Assembly (NCBI GenBank): GCA_036873135.1
Contig: JAPTYO010000017.1
Coordinates: 5,394,001-5,458,000 of the forward strand
Direction: 5' to 3'
DNA length: 64,000 nucleotides
Source of the DNA: Clarkia xantiana subsp. parviflora
Lineage: Eukaryota; Streptophyta; Magnoliopsida; Myrtales; Onagraceae
The notes under the pieces were generated by a model that saw nothing but the letters and a program-made list of their open reading frames with translations, had not been told where the DNA came from and searched no databases. A program made the translations under genes and the position numbers. Positions within the stretch are counted from its first letter, which is position 1, and each line of letters starts with the position of its first letter. Shown here one piece after another: positions 1-11,310 of the stretch.

Positions 1-339
1 GAGTAATGCTCCGATAAGAAGCATTATTCTGAGTGGGAGTAACGATCAGACTAGAGATAGGATTAACGAGCCTAAACATAATCAAAGGCAACGAATTTCT
101 CTCGAGAAGTGTCCCATCGAATAAGATGTGTTAAACATCTTGACATTCGTTCTTGAATCAGTGACGGTTCAGCAAAGCAAGGGAAGAACCTCAAATCGAG
201 GGAATGGAGGAAAACAATGGAGGATGAAATATGCCTAAATAAGAACAAATTCGGTTTTGGTCATTAGTTGATTAATCTGCTAACCGCAGAACTAGAAAGT
301 GAAATTTTTGAATTCACTGCTGATGGAAAGTTGAGTGGT

Positions 340-1712
340 TCAAAACTCAAATGATTGCGAAAGGATATACCCAAATTCACAGAATGGACTTTGATGAGAC
401 AAACTCACCGACTGTGCGTTACACCAAAGTCAGGGCCGTCCTTGCCCATGATTGCAAGCCTCGATCTCGAGCTTGCATCAAATGGATGTTAAGACCGCAT
501 TCCTCCATGGAAACCTGGAGGAAGAGATCTATATGGAGCAGCATGAGGGTTTTATTACTCCTGGAAAAGAACGTAAAGTTTTCAAACTCCAAGGGGTCCA
601 TTTACGGTCTTAAACAGTCGTCTAAGCAATGGTATCGCAGAATCCACGAGGAAATCGTTGGAAACAGATTTGTGAATCTTCACAAGGATCCCTGCGTATA
701 CACTAAGACCTCCGGGTCTAAGTATGTCATCATAACACTTTACGTAGATGACATACTCATTGCTGTAAACGACGTGAGTTTTATGAACAAATCAAAGTCC
801 TGGTTAGCGTCAGCATTTGAGATGAAAGACATGGGAGAGGTCACGTACATCTTAGGAATTAAGATTGCCCGATCGTGCCGCCCGGACATTTTGTTTTCTC
901 AAGAATCTTATATCAATAAACTGTTGAAAAGATTAAGAATGCTCGATGCCAAACCCGTGGATTCGCCGGTTGTGTTCTGATGCGCGCTGTCAAAGCGTGA
1001 TGAACCGAAAAACCAGCAGGAGCATAAACATATGAGAGGGGCAGAGTACCTAAGCATGGTAGGGAGTCTCATGTACGCCATGCTATGTACTCGGCCAAGA
1101 TATCTGTTACGCTGTGGGCCTAGTAGCAAGATTCTAATCAGATCCTGGTTATCAACATCTAGGCCGTAAAATGAATTATAAGATATCTGAAAGGTACTGT
1201 CGACTATGTTCTGTGCTATAAGGGCAGGCAAATAGAATTGACCATTTATAGTGACGCCGACCATTGTGGCGATCCGGATGATCGTAAGTCCACCACATGA
1301 GGAGTTATCCTTCTTGCTAATGCTGCCATATCATGGGTAAGCAAGAAGCAATTATGTGTCGCGCTTTCCACTATGGAATCATAATTCGTTGCCCCTTTTC
1401 TAAAACGCACAAGAAGCAGTCTGGCTGAAAAGGCTTCTTACTGCATTGATTGGCGCTGGGAAAGAGAGTTATCCCGTAAAAGGTATACTCCGACAGTCAG
1501 GCAGCCATTGCAGCAGTTAAGAATCCATAGTACCATAGTAGGACCAAACACATTGATGAAAAATACAATTATGCTAAATATGTTTTGGAAGACAACATAA
1601 TCGCTTTAGAATACTTATCCACCAACAATGTGGTCAAGGACCCATTGACTAAGTCATTACGTGGAGAGATTTTCAAAAAGCACGTAAAACTAATTGGATT
1701 ACGTAGGGCTTA
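340..1712 (+). pseudogene. Ty1/copia pol remnant: reverse transcriptase and RNase H
   Basis: Translation in shifting frames gives copia RT landmarks. The block at 340-430 resembles AKGYTQ...DFDET. The QMDVKTAFLHGNLEEEIYM block is at 480-535, IYGLKQSSKQWYR at 600-640, and the catalytic LYVDDILI at 738-765. At 1050-1130 the YLSMVGSLMYAMLCTRP stretch marks the RT-RNase H linker. ISWVSKKQ and LSTMES at 1325-1380 mark RNase H. The end resembles TKHID...KDPLTKSLRGEIF, stopping near 1712. Frameshifts near 480 and 1100 and several stops make it non-functional. The lineage within copia cannot be decided from this piece. Confidence 0.88.
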
Positions 1713-2006
1713 AATAAGTGGCTTGTATAAGCGATAACATTTTGACATTTGAAATAATAATATTTCAATTGAATAAAAGAATTGAAAACTGAGTATATGA
1801 TCTATCGACGTCATAATGAGATATATAACATCGAATTTTACGGTCTATAAACTAAGTCGTAGGAAGATGTAAAACTCTTCCACCAAAATTATGTCGAATG
1901 TGAACCATGCCTCGTCACACAGGCACGGTCATCTTGTAAGGAGAGGGGGACCTCTACCACAACAAGATTGGCTAAGAACAAGGGGGATAAACCTAGTTAA
2001 ACAAAA
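1713..2006 (+). other. Copia 3' untranslated tail, left piece
   Basis: AT-rich sequence without coding capacity follows pol and joins 31227 onwards once the Mutator-like insertion is removed. The last nine bases (1998-2006, taaacaaaa) are the left copy of that insertion's target duplication. Confidence 0.7.
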
Positions 2007-2157
2007 TGGTTAATAACCTAGGAGAGGTCTGAAGTTTGCCCCATGTTAACGGGAGAGGTCTGAAGTTTCAAATGTTGATTGAGAGGTCTGAAGTTTCAAC
2101 TTTGTTGATAACAACGGTCTCCGTCTATTTTTACCGTTAATTGTGACGGAAATTGGT
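2007..2157 (+). repeat. Left terminal inverted repeat of the Mutator-like element
   Basis: Contains three copies of a GAGAGGTCTGAAGTTT-type motif. It matches the reverse complement of 31068-31217 with few mismatches, first strongly (2007-2120) and then more weakly out to about 2157. Confidence 0.85.
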
Positions 2158-2261
2158 CACGTGTTTAGCATGTGACCAGAAATAAAATTAAATTCCAAAA
2201 ATTCCCTTATATCAAAGTGTGCCCCTCACATGCTTGAAGGAAAAGACGAAAATGCCCTTAA

Positions 2262-2575
2262 AGCCACCACGGCTCCGGCCACCGCCACCCGACTCCGGCC
2301 ACCACCACCTCGGCTCCGACGACCACCACTGAACTCCAGCGACAACCACCGATCTCCGGCGACCACCACCGACCACCAACACGGCTCCGATCGGAGCCAC
2401 ACAGCTCCGATCTGGAGCCACAAAGCTCCGATCTGGAGCCACAGAGCTCCGATCGGAGCTGTGTGGCTCCCATTGGAGCTTTTCGGCTCCGATTGGAGCC
2501 GTGTTGGTGGTCGGTGGTGGTCGCCGGAGTTCGGTGGTGGTCGCCGGAGCTGAGGTGGTGGTGGTCGGAGTAATT
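2262..2575. repeat. GC-rich snapback (imperfect palindrome)
   Basis: The left arm (about 2290-2412) and right arm (about 2445-2567) are reverse complements with scattered mismatches, centred near 2428. The arms are built from ccaccacc and gctccga words. Two short perfect palindromes lie inside, GGCTCCGATCGGAGCC (2383-2398) and AGCTCCGATCGGAGCT (2445-2460). Open frames across it on both strands are low complexity and are not proposed as genes. Confidence 0.8.
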
Positions 2576-2587
2576 TGACTTTAGGGT

Positions 2588-3276
2588 TGATGGGTTTCGA
2601 TATAGCCGTTAGGCCCATTAACGACGATTAAACGGCGAAGTAGGCCCACTGGGCCTCAAAAGAGGCTTAGAAGACCAACACGAGGGGTCCCGACAAAGTT
2701 GGTCCCGACAAATGAGCTGAACGCTCCCGATGATATGCCTTTAAGTAGGCCCCGATGATATGCCTTTGAGTAGGTCCCGATGATATGCCTTTGAGTAGGC
2801 CCCGATGATATGCCTTTGAGTAGGCCCCGATATTGAATCCCTGAGAATGCTGGCTCTGTCCCGATGACGAGGGGCCCCGAGCGGTGACCAAAGGAGATAA
2901 CTCTGGAGTCCCCGATATCCGTCGGGACTTGCCACCAGAGAATGAGGCCGAGAAACACGCCCACTATCAACATAGTGGGGAAGTGGCCTGAAAAGATGGA
3001 ACGTGGGCAAGTGGCCGAGATACTGCCCCCAACAGTTATCGCAACAGGTAACTGGGGTAACTCCTCCCCTATATAAAGGAAGGAGTTACCTCAGGATTGA
3101 TACATTGACATTCACATACTGATACATGCTAGCCCATTTAAGCAAGATACTCATTTAAGCATCGGAGAGGGATTCTGGGTCACCGCTCGGTCTATCCCCT
3201 TCTTGCAGGATTACTTGGAGCGAAGGAGTTCAGACTTCCGTCAAGAACGTACCGGAGTTCCAACCGTGATCCAACA
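2588..3276 (+). repeat. Element A 5' LTR
   Basis: Begins TGATGGG and ends GATCCAACA. U3 contains four to five tandem copies of a ~24-bp unit (gatgatatgcctttgagtag type, 2735-2835). TATA box TATATAAA is at 3070-3077, inside a dyad at 3052-3094. The conserved block ACTCATTTAAGCATC...GGGTCACC (3149-3184) follows. It lacks about 14 bp net relative to the 3' LTR. Confidence 0.95.
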
Positions 3277-3901
3277 TTGGCGCCGTGAACATCTGTATGG
3301 GAGACCGAAGAAGATGATGTCGGAGCTGAGGGATCGATCCACTCATCCCTTTGTCCCCCGATTGGTGAACACCACTACCCCGCCAGGACTTGGTATCCCG
3401 ACAATCAAGGAGTATGATGGCGAAGGAGATCCAGTTCGCCATGTCCAGAAGCATGTCATGGCTTGTCTAGGCAGAGCCCCGAATGATGATATAGTGTGCG
3501 TTCTATTCCCGGGCACACTTGGTGAAAGAGCCCTGACGTGGTTTTTCAGCCTCCCTCCAGGGTGCATCTCTACCTGGACCCAGATGCATGATCGGTTCAT
3601 CCAGCAATACCAGGGCCGTCGGCGTCTCCTGAAAAGCGCGAGGTCCCTGGCTGAGGTGGTACAGAGGCCCGATGAGTCTCTGGCACATTACTACGAGAGG
3701 TACACTGCCAGCGTGGCCGAGATTGATGAGGAAATGTCGGAGGGAGAGACCATCCGCACCTTCATTCGGAACCTGACAGCACCATATGGTTCCGACCTGA
3801 TGCACAGCGTGGCTGAGAAGGCTGTGTGGAACATGGAGGCGTTGCAGAAAAGGGTGAAGCAACAAATCGACTTACAGGAGTCGAAGATAGCTGCTGGAGA
3901 C
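3277..3901 (+). pseudogene. Element A gag, 5' piece (with short PBS)
   Basis: TTGGCGCCG follows the LTR directly (PBS at 3278-3286). A deletion then joins the PBS region to the middle of gag, so the usual start and N-terminal ~180 residues are missing. The remaining frame (about 3300-3901) holds the gag core: DRSTHPFVPRL, the GIPTIKEYDGEGDPVRHV block, LTWFFSLPPG, YYERYTASVAEIDEE and the SDLMHSVAEKAVWNMEALQ block. It is cut at 3901 by element B within ...KIAAGD and resumes in the same codon at 15232. Confidence 0.9.
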
Positions 3902-4596
3902 TGATGGGTTCGAGTACAGTCGTTAGGCCCTTTAACGGCGAGGAAACGGCGAATAGGCCCACTGGACCCTAAAATGGAGGACAAGAAGACCAAGATAAAG
4001 GGTCCCGACGTAGGGAGTCCCGATGATGAAAGGTCCCGACAGAGTCGGACCCGATAGGTGAGCTGGAGGCTCCCGATGAGAAGCCTTTAAGTAGGCCCTG
4101 ATAACGAATCCCTGAGAACAATAGGCCCTGTCACGATGACGAGGGGCCCCGAGCGGTGATACAACAAGATAAATCTGGAGTCCCCGATGTTAGTCGGGAC
4201 TCGCTATCAGAGGATAAGGCCGGGATACGCGGGGCGTGGCCGAGATACGCGGAACGTGGTTAAGATACACGGAGCGTGGCCGAGATACGCGGGGCGTGGC
4301 CGAGATAAGCTGGATCACACCCGAGATACGCGGGATACGGGCTAACCACTCCCAACGGTTCACCAGGTAAATGAGGTATCTCTTCGCCTATAAAAGGGCA
4401 AGAGGTCACCTCAGATCACTTACGTTGAAATACTTACTTGAGATTACTGCTTGCCAGTCCGTACGAGATACTCATTTAAGCATCGGAGAGGGATTCTGGT
4501 TCACCGCCCGGTCTATCCCCTCTTGCAGGATTGCGTGGAGCGAAGGAGCTAGGATCGCCGTCAAAGTCCGTGCCGGAGTTCCACCGTGATCCAACA
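3902..4596 (+). repeat. Element B 5' LTR
   Basis: TGATGGG...GATCCAACA. U3 has repeats of a gatacgcggagcgtggccga-type unit (4210-4320). TATAAAA is at 4389-4395 inside a dyad (4372-4414). The conserved U5 block is at 4470-4505. Confidence 0.96.
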
Positions 4597-4597
4597 T

Positions 4598-4613
4598 TGG
4601 CGCCGTCTGTGGG
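4598..4613 (+). other. Element B primer binding site
   Basis: TGGCGCCGTCTGTGGG starts two bases after the LTR. The first nine bases can pair with the 3' end of plant tRNA-Asp (…CGGCGCCA); complementarity beyond that is poor. The same site occurs in C (17935), D (33859) and F (51270). Confidence 0.75.
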
Positions 4614-4632
4614 ACGCAAACAAAAAGCTGAT

Positions 4633-7600
4633 ATGCCTTCTACTCTATCGATGGCGGCTGGCAAGCAAAGAAGACAGGGACAATCTGGTGGTTCCCGTCA
4701 CCCCGCTGCAACAACTCTGAATTCGCTACCAGAACAGGAGGAAAACCAGAACCATCCCGCTGCTGAGCTCTCCTAGACAGGGGGGCACAATGGAGGTCCC
4801 GAAGAGATTGCCGCTCAGCACCAGGGCAATAGAGAGCAGGAGGCTCCCCCAGCTACGGACCTGGCAAGAGCCGTGGCAGAAGCCATGCCCATGTTTTTAG
4901 CAGCTGTGGAGGCTCTCTCGGATCGGAGAGAGGCTGCGAAGAGGCAGGAGGAGATGCCGCCATTGGAAGAAGCACCCCCACCAGCAGAGGTTCGGAACGT
5001 ACAAGAGGCTCCGCCCCGGGGCCAGGACAGAAGTAGGGTGTCCGTTCAGCCAGAGAGGTTTGTGGTTGATGGGCCAGGGCCAGTACAGCACAGGACCATT
5101 CCCCTGAATGGTCCCATCACCCCCGATCAGGTGGTAAAGATCGTGAACATCTGCATGGGAGAGCAGAAGCCGCTGGTATCGGAGCAGAGGGATCGATCTA
5201 CTCATCCCTTCGTCCCTCGACTCATAGACACCCTAGCCCCGCCAGGGCTAGGTATCCCCACGATAAAGGAATACGATGGCGAATGAGATCCGGTTCGACA
5301 TGTCCAGAAGCACCTCATGGCGTGTCTGGGAAGAGCCCCGAATGAAGACATAGTGTGTACACTGTTCCCGAACACACTTGGGGAAAGAGCCCTGACCTGG
5401 TTCTTTAGTCTGCCCCCAGGTTGCATTACATGCTGGGCAGATATGCACGACCGGTTCATTCAGCAGTACCACGGTCGTAGACGTTTGCTGAAGAGCGTGA
5501 GGTCCCTGACCCAGGTGGTACAAAGGCCCGACGAATCACTGGCACACTATTACCAGCGGTACACCGCCAGTGTGGCGGAGATTGACGAGGAAATCTCGGA
5601 AGGCGAAACCATTCGTACATTCATTCGGAACCTAACGGCCCCCTACGGTTCCGACCTAATGCACAGTGTAGCTGAAAAAGCTGTGTGGAATATGGAGGCA
5701 CTATAGAAGAGGGTGAAACGGCAAATCGATGTCCAGGAGTCAAAGATAGCCGCGGGAGAGTTGGAGCCCCCAAAGTCGAACAAAGGGAAGCAGTCGGTTA
5801 AACCTTTCGACGATCGTAAGTCAAAGGGTAAACCCGAAAGTAGTCGGAATCGAGGCCGCCCTGATCGGAGGGACGATAGGCGTTCTTCAAGGAAGGATAA
5901 GCGGGAGGATCTCGACATTCCTCTCAACTGCTCCATGGCGGAGGTACTGACGGTCATGGAACGACAAGGTATCTCCAGGTACCCCCCAAAGAAGGATGGA
6001 GAATTCTTGGGATCTCGCACGGATCGCTATTGCCGATTTCACCGCGCAAATGGTCACGACACCAACCATTGTCGGGAGCTGAAGAAGGAGATCGAAAAGC
6101 TGATCCAGAAGGGGAAGCTCAAGGAGTTCGTCGGGGATAAGCGGTGTCGATCCCGCTCTCGGTCCCGATCGCGGTCCCGTTCCCGATCCCGCGATCGGTC
6201 CCCAAAGAAGAAGAGAACCGACCCAGAGTCATCCGGTGCTCGTAAGGAGAGACGGGGCACTATCAATGTGATTCACGGAGGGTTTGCTGCTGGAGGTGAA
6301 ACTTCATCCTCCCGAGAGGTTTATGCCTCTAGAATCCCTACGGCGGTGGTGCTGGGTAAGAGGTCTCGATCCTGGACCCTGAAGGAAGAAATGGTGATCT
6401 CCTTTTCGTCAGAGGATCTCATAGGCATGGAAACTCCGCACGACGACGCCTTGGTTGTAACCTTGGATGTAGACGGGTTCGAAATGAAGCGAATTCTGAT
6501 CGAAGGGGGAAGCTCCTCCGATATTCTATTTATGGACGCGCTGGAGGCCATGGGAAAAACGAAGAAAGATCTGAAGGAGGCAAATTTCCCGATGGTCGGG
6601 TTCTCTGGTTCCACATCCTATCCGCTAGGAGTAATCACCTTACCAGTGGAGTTTGGTAGCGGGTGGAAATCAGAAAGGAGGAACGTGGAGTTCGTGGTAG
6701 TTGATTCCGCAGGGACTTACAACGCGATCATCGGGAGAACCACCATCAACCCCCTGATGGCGATTGCCTCGAGAGTACACCAGAAAATGAAGTTCCCGAC
6801 CGACCACGGAGTTGGAGAAGTCAAGGGCGACCAGGTAGCTTCCCGAAAATGCTACGTTAACGCCACCCGGAGGAGGAGGCGAGAGGCCGTGACTGTCCTC
6901 CAGACAGATACAGACCCTAGAGAGGAGTTTGGGCGTCCCGCCCCCGTAGAAGATCTAAAAGAAGTTGAGATCGACGGACCCCAGAGGAAGGTGAAAATCG
7001 GGTCTGCTCTGACTGAGGAGACAGCCCAAAAATTGATTGAATTGCTGAAGGAGTTCAAGGAACTTTTTGCTTGGTCCCCGAGCGATATGCCAGGAATCAG
7101 TCCCGATGTGATCGTACACGAGCTGAAGATAGACCCCGCAATCAAGCCTATTACGTAGAAAAGGCGTCCGATGGGCACATATAAGAAGATCGCGATCCAG
7201 CAGGAAGTGGGCAGGTTGCTCGATGCTGGGTTTATTAAAGAGCTCCGATTCCAAACTTGGGTCACTAATCCAGTGCTAGTGAAGAAGACTAACGGGAAAT
7301 GGCGAATGTGTGTGGACTTCTGCGACCTGAACAAGGCTTGCCCAAAGGACTGTTACCCACTCCCGAGAATCGACCAGTTGGTGGATGCCACGTCGGGACA
7401 TGAGCTGTTGAGCTTCATGGATGCGTACTCAGGCTACAACCAGATCAAGATGGCCAAGGAGGATGCTCCTCACACAGCATTCTATGCAGACAGTGACATC
7501 TATCACTACGATGTCATGCCTTTCGGGTTGATCAATGCTGGGGCAACCTATCAGCGGATGGTGAATAAGCTGTTCGGAGATATGCTGGGGAAGACCATGG

Positions 7601-10239
7601 AAGCTTACGTGGATGATATGCTGGTAAAATCCCGACAAGCGGAGGATCATGTGCACAACCTAACCCTGGCGTTTGAGCGGATGAGGCTTCACCAGGTTCG
7701 TTTAAACCCGACGAAATGCGCCTTTGGGGTCTATTCAGGGAAATTTTTGGGCTTCATGGTGAGCCAGAGAGGAATTGAAGTGAATCCCGAGAAGCTGAGG
7801 GCGATTGAGGTGATGCAGTCTCCGATAAACCATCGGGAGGTACAAGTGCTGAATGGCCGACTGGCTGCAATGAATCGTTTCCTGTCCAAAGCTAGCGACC
7901 GATCAATGCCATTTTTCGAAGTCCTGAGGGCCAACAAGAAATTTGAGTGGACCGCCAAGTGTGAAGAGGCGTTCCAAGCACTCAAGAAGCACCTTCGCAC
8001 CCTCCCGCCGTTGGTGAAACCGGTTACAGGCGAGCCGCTCTATCTTTACTTGGCTGTTTCTGAATTTGCCATTAGCTCTGTGTTAGTAAAGATTGTCGAG
8101 GGTAATCAAGTCCCCGTCTATTATGTAAGCAAGGCGTTTGCCAAGTCTGAATTGAATTATCCTGCTGTTGAGAAGTACCTCTTTGCGTTGATTATTACTG
8201 CTCGGAAGCTAAGGCCTTATTTCCACGCACACGAGATCACTGTGCTGACGAACCAGCCTTTGAAGCATTTTTTGAACCGACCGGATGCGTCGGGAAGATT
8301 AGTGAAATGGGAAGTAGAGCTTAGTGAGTTTCGCATACACTTTGCTCCAAGAACGACCATCAAAGGCCAGGCATTGGCAGATTTCATAGCAGAATCTACA
8401 GCCCCAGATCTAGAAGAAGCGGGCCCTGTAGAGGGGGCAACCATGGAGGTCCCGACAGAAGAACAACCAGAGAGTGTAGAGCAATCAGAACAGCCAAACG
8501 GGGAAAATACCTGGGAAATGTACACGGATGGCTCCTCGAGTTCAGACGGATCAGGAGCAGGCTTTTTGTTGATACCACCAGGTGAAGGTGAACCGCTCCG
8601 ATACGCCTTGGCTTTAACATTCAAGGCCACAAACAACGAAGCGGAGTATGAAGCTCTTATCACGGGCCTAAAAATTGCTAAAGGCACTGGAGTTGATCAT
8701 TTGAGAGTGAAGTGTGACGCAGCTTTAATCGTGAACCAGGTTCAAGGGCGATACGAAGCGAGAAGTCCGATAATGAAGAAATACCTACGCGAGGTACAAG
8801 CCCTGAAGGAGAGCTTTAAAAGCTTCGATATCGAGGCAATCCCGAGGGAGGAAAACGTAGAGGCAGACGCCTTGAGCAAATTTGCCCTGGGGGCACCCTT
8901 GGAAGAAAATCGGAAGGTGCACTTCTTGGAGAAGGTGATCTTATCGACCATCGACTCGACACAGGTGTGTGCCATTGAGGCAAAACCGGAGGAGGAGCCC
9001 ACTTGGATGACCCCGATAGTCGTATACTTGACTACGGGGACAGTCCCCGATGAAAAAGTAGCAGCCGACAGGATATGTCGGATCGCGGCCAATTATGTGA
9101 TGCTGGATAATCAGCTATACAAGAAGGGCTGGTTCTTAACTCCGTACTTGAAGTGTGTGGCAGAGCCCGACACAAATCGAATCCAGAAGGAGGTACATGA
9201 AGGGGTCGCAGCTTGTCATGAAGGAGCCCGATCCATTATGAGGAAAGTGCTGAACTTGGGCTATTATTGGCCTACGATGAGCAAGGAAGCGACGACGTTG
9301 GTCCGATCCTGTGACGCGTGCCAGAGGTACGCCCCGAGTATCGTGGCTCCGACCGCTAATCTGACATCCATCAAGAGCGCTTGGCCCTTCGCGCAATGGG
9401 GCATCGACTTGGTGGGACCTCTTCCACAAGCACAAGGTCAATGTAAGTATTTACTTGTAGCTATTGATTATTTTTCGAAATGGATAGAGGCAAAGGCGTT
9501 GGCCAGAACGACGGGGTACCAGATCGTCAAGTTCCTCCAGACCCATATTGTGTCCAGATACGGGATTCCTAAGGTGGTGATCAGCGACAATGGCCCACCG
9601 TTTAACGGCTCTCAGGTGAGGGAGTATCTGGAGGAATTGAACATCGAGCATCGGACAGCTTCCGTACGCCATGCTCAGACCAACGATCAGGTGGAATCAG
9701 CCAACAAAATCGTGATGGATGGCCTGAAGAAGAGGGTCTATGCCCTGAAGGGCAAGTGGCTGAACGAACTGGAAAACGTGCTTTGGGCTGTTAGAACGAC
9801 ACCCAAACGATCAACAGGGGAGACTCCGTTTGGCCTCGTTTATGGCACGGAGGCTGTCGCCCCCGTGGAAGTAGCTGTGGCGTCCCATCGGATGAGATAT
9901 TACGAGCCCCTGACGAATGATGAGATGAGACGTCTGGACTTGGACTTACTCGAAGAGAAGAGGCGGGAAGCCGATGAAGTCCAAGCTCGAATGCGTTTGG
10001 CGACGGCCAGGTACTACAATCGGCGAGTGAAGTCCCGACAGTTCTTCGTCGGGGAGCTGGTTTGGCATCGCAACGAGTTCACCCTTTTGGATCGAATCAA
10101 TAAGATGTCACCAAAATGGGAAGGACCTTATAAGGTCGTGAGGATGCCAGCTCCAAATGCGTACAAGTTGGAAGATCTCGATGGCAGAACGTTAAAGCAT
10201 TCTTTTAGTGGCGAACACTTGAAGAAACACCATGCTTGA
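4633..10239 (+). pseudogene. gag-pol: Element B gag-pol polyprotein (four nonsense codons)
   Basis: One frame runs from ATG 4633 to TGA 10237-10239, 1869 codons, broken only by TAG 4774, TGA 5284, TAG 5704 and TAG 7156. In order: gag core; a variant zinc knuckle C-x2-H-x4-H-x4-C (6031-6072); an arginine-serine run (6142-6207); protease with the usual D-G-G changed to E-G-G (6502-6510) and AIIGRTTIN; RT with YVDD at 7606-7617; a degenerate first RNase H lacking its catalytic Asp; a second RNase H with YTDGSS (8521), NNEAEYE and EADALS; integrase with HHCC (about 9195-9325), D-D-E at about 9405, 9586 and 9691 (NGQVE changed to NDQVE), and WEGPYKV near 10120. No chromodomain. This is the Tat-clade layout; virus-like particles are expected in the cytoplasm and integration in the nucleus. 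Confidence 0.96.
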
Positions 10240-11200
10240 AGAAAGTCGCCTTAAGTGGTGCCCGAAGAAAGTCACCTTAAGTGGTGGCCGATAAAGTCGC
10301 CTGAAGTGGTGCCCGAAGAAAGTCGCCTTAAGTGGTGCCCGATAAAGTCGCCTTAAGTGGTGCCCGATGTAAAATCGCCTTAAGTGGTGTATGCTGTGCA
10401 TCGTTTAGTTCGATGTAAGCCAAATTTATGCCATCAATGAATAAAGAGGTTGCTCCCGATCAGAATTATTCTTAGATTTGCTCTAAGCTTTATAAAGTCG
10501 CCTTGAGTGGTGCACGAGAAAAGTCGCCTTCAGTGGTGCACGATATAAAGTCGCATTCAATGGTGCACGATATTAAGTCGCCTTAAGTGGCGGAAGTTGA
10601 GAAGTCGCCTTCAGTGGTGCACGATATTACGTCGCCTTAAGTGGCGCAAGTTGAGAAGTCGCCTTCAGTGATGCACGATATTAAGTCGCCTTAAGTGGCG
10701 CAAGTTGAGAAGTCGCCTTCAGTGGTGCACGATATAAAGTCGCCTTAAGTGGTGCACGATTCTTAGATTTATTCTGAGTATAGAAAAGTCTCCTTAAGTG
10801 GTGCACGAAAAAGTCGCCTTAAGTGGTGCACGATTCTTAGATTTATTCTGAGTATTGAAAAGTCGCCTTAAGTGGTGCACGAAAAAGTCGTCTTAAGTGA
10901 TGCGCAAGATTAAGTCGTCTTAAGTGATGCGCGAGATTAAGTCGTCTTAAGTGATGCATGTGTTTTAGATTCATTCTAAGTCTTGAAAAGTCGCCTTAAG
11001 TGGTGCACGATATTAAGCCGTCTTAAGTGATGCACGAGATTAAGTCTTGAAAAGTCGCCTTAAGTGGTGCACGATATTAAGCCATCTTAAGTGATGCACG
11101 AGATTAAGTCGCCTTAAGTGGTGCATGATGATAAGTCGCCTTAAGTGGCGCAAATTAAGTGTCGAAGTATCGACCTAAGCAAGTATAGTAAAGCCACTTG
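10240..11200 (+). repeat. Element B 3' mini-hairpin array
   Basis: About 35 to 40 degenerate units of ~24 bp, typically aagtcgccttaagtggtgca. Each unit has complementary 4-base arms around TTAAGT: CGCC/GGCG, CGTC/GATG, CATC/GATG, CACC/GGTG. Longer units add tcttagatttattctgag. No coding capacity. 11201-11310 is unique spacer. Confidence 0.9.
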
Positions 11201-11310
11201 GAGAAGTGCATCGAGAAAATCGGAACTGAGAAAGTCTGATAATTGATAAGGGCTCAAAGGCCCGACGATGACAAAAGAGAAGAAAATACAAGGACTTTAA
11301 AGATAAACGG

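Noticed and set aside
2212..2618. Proline/serine/tryptophan-rich frames on both strands
   Set aside because: Low-complexity translation of a GC-rich palindrome.
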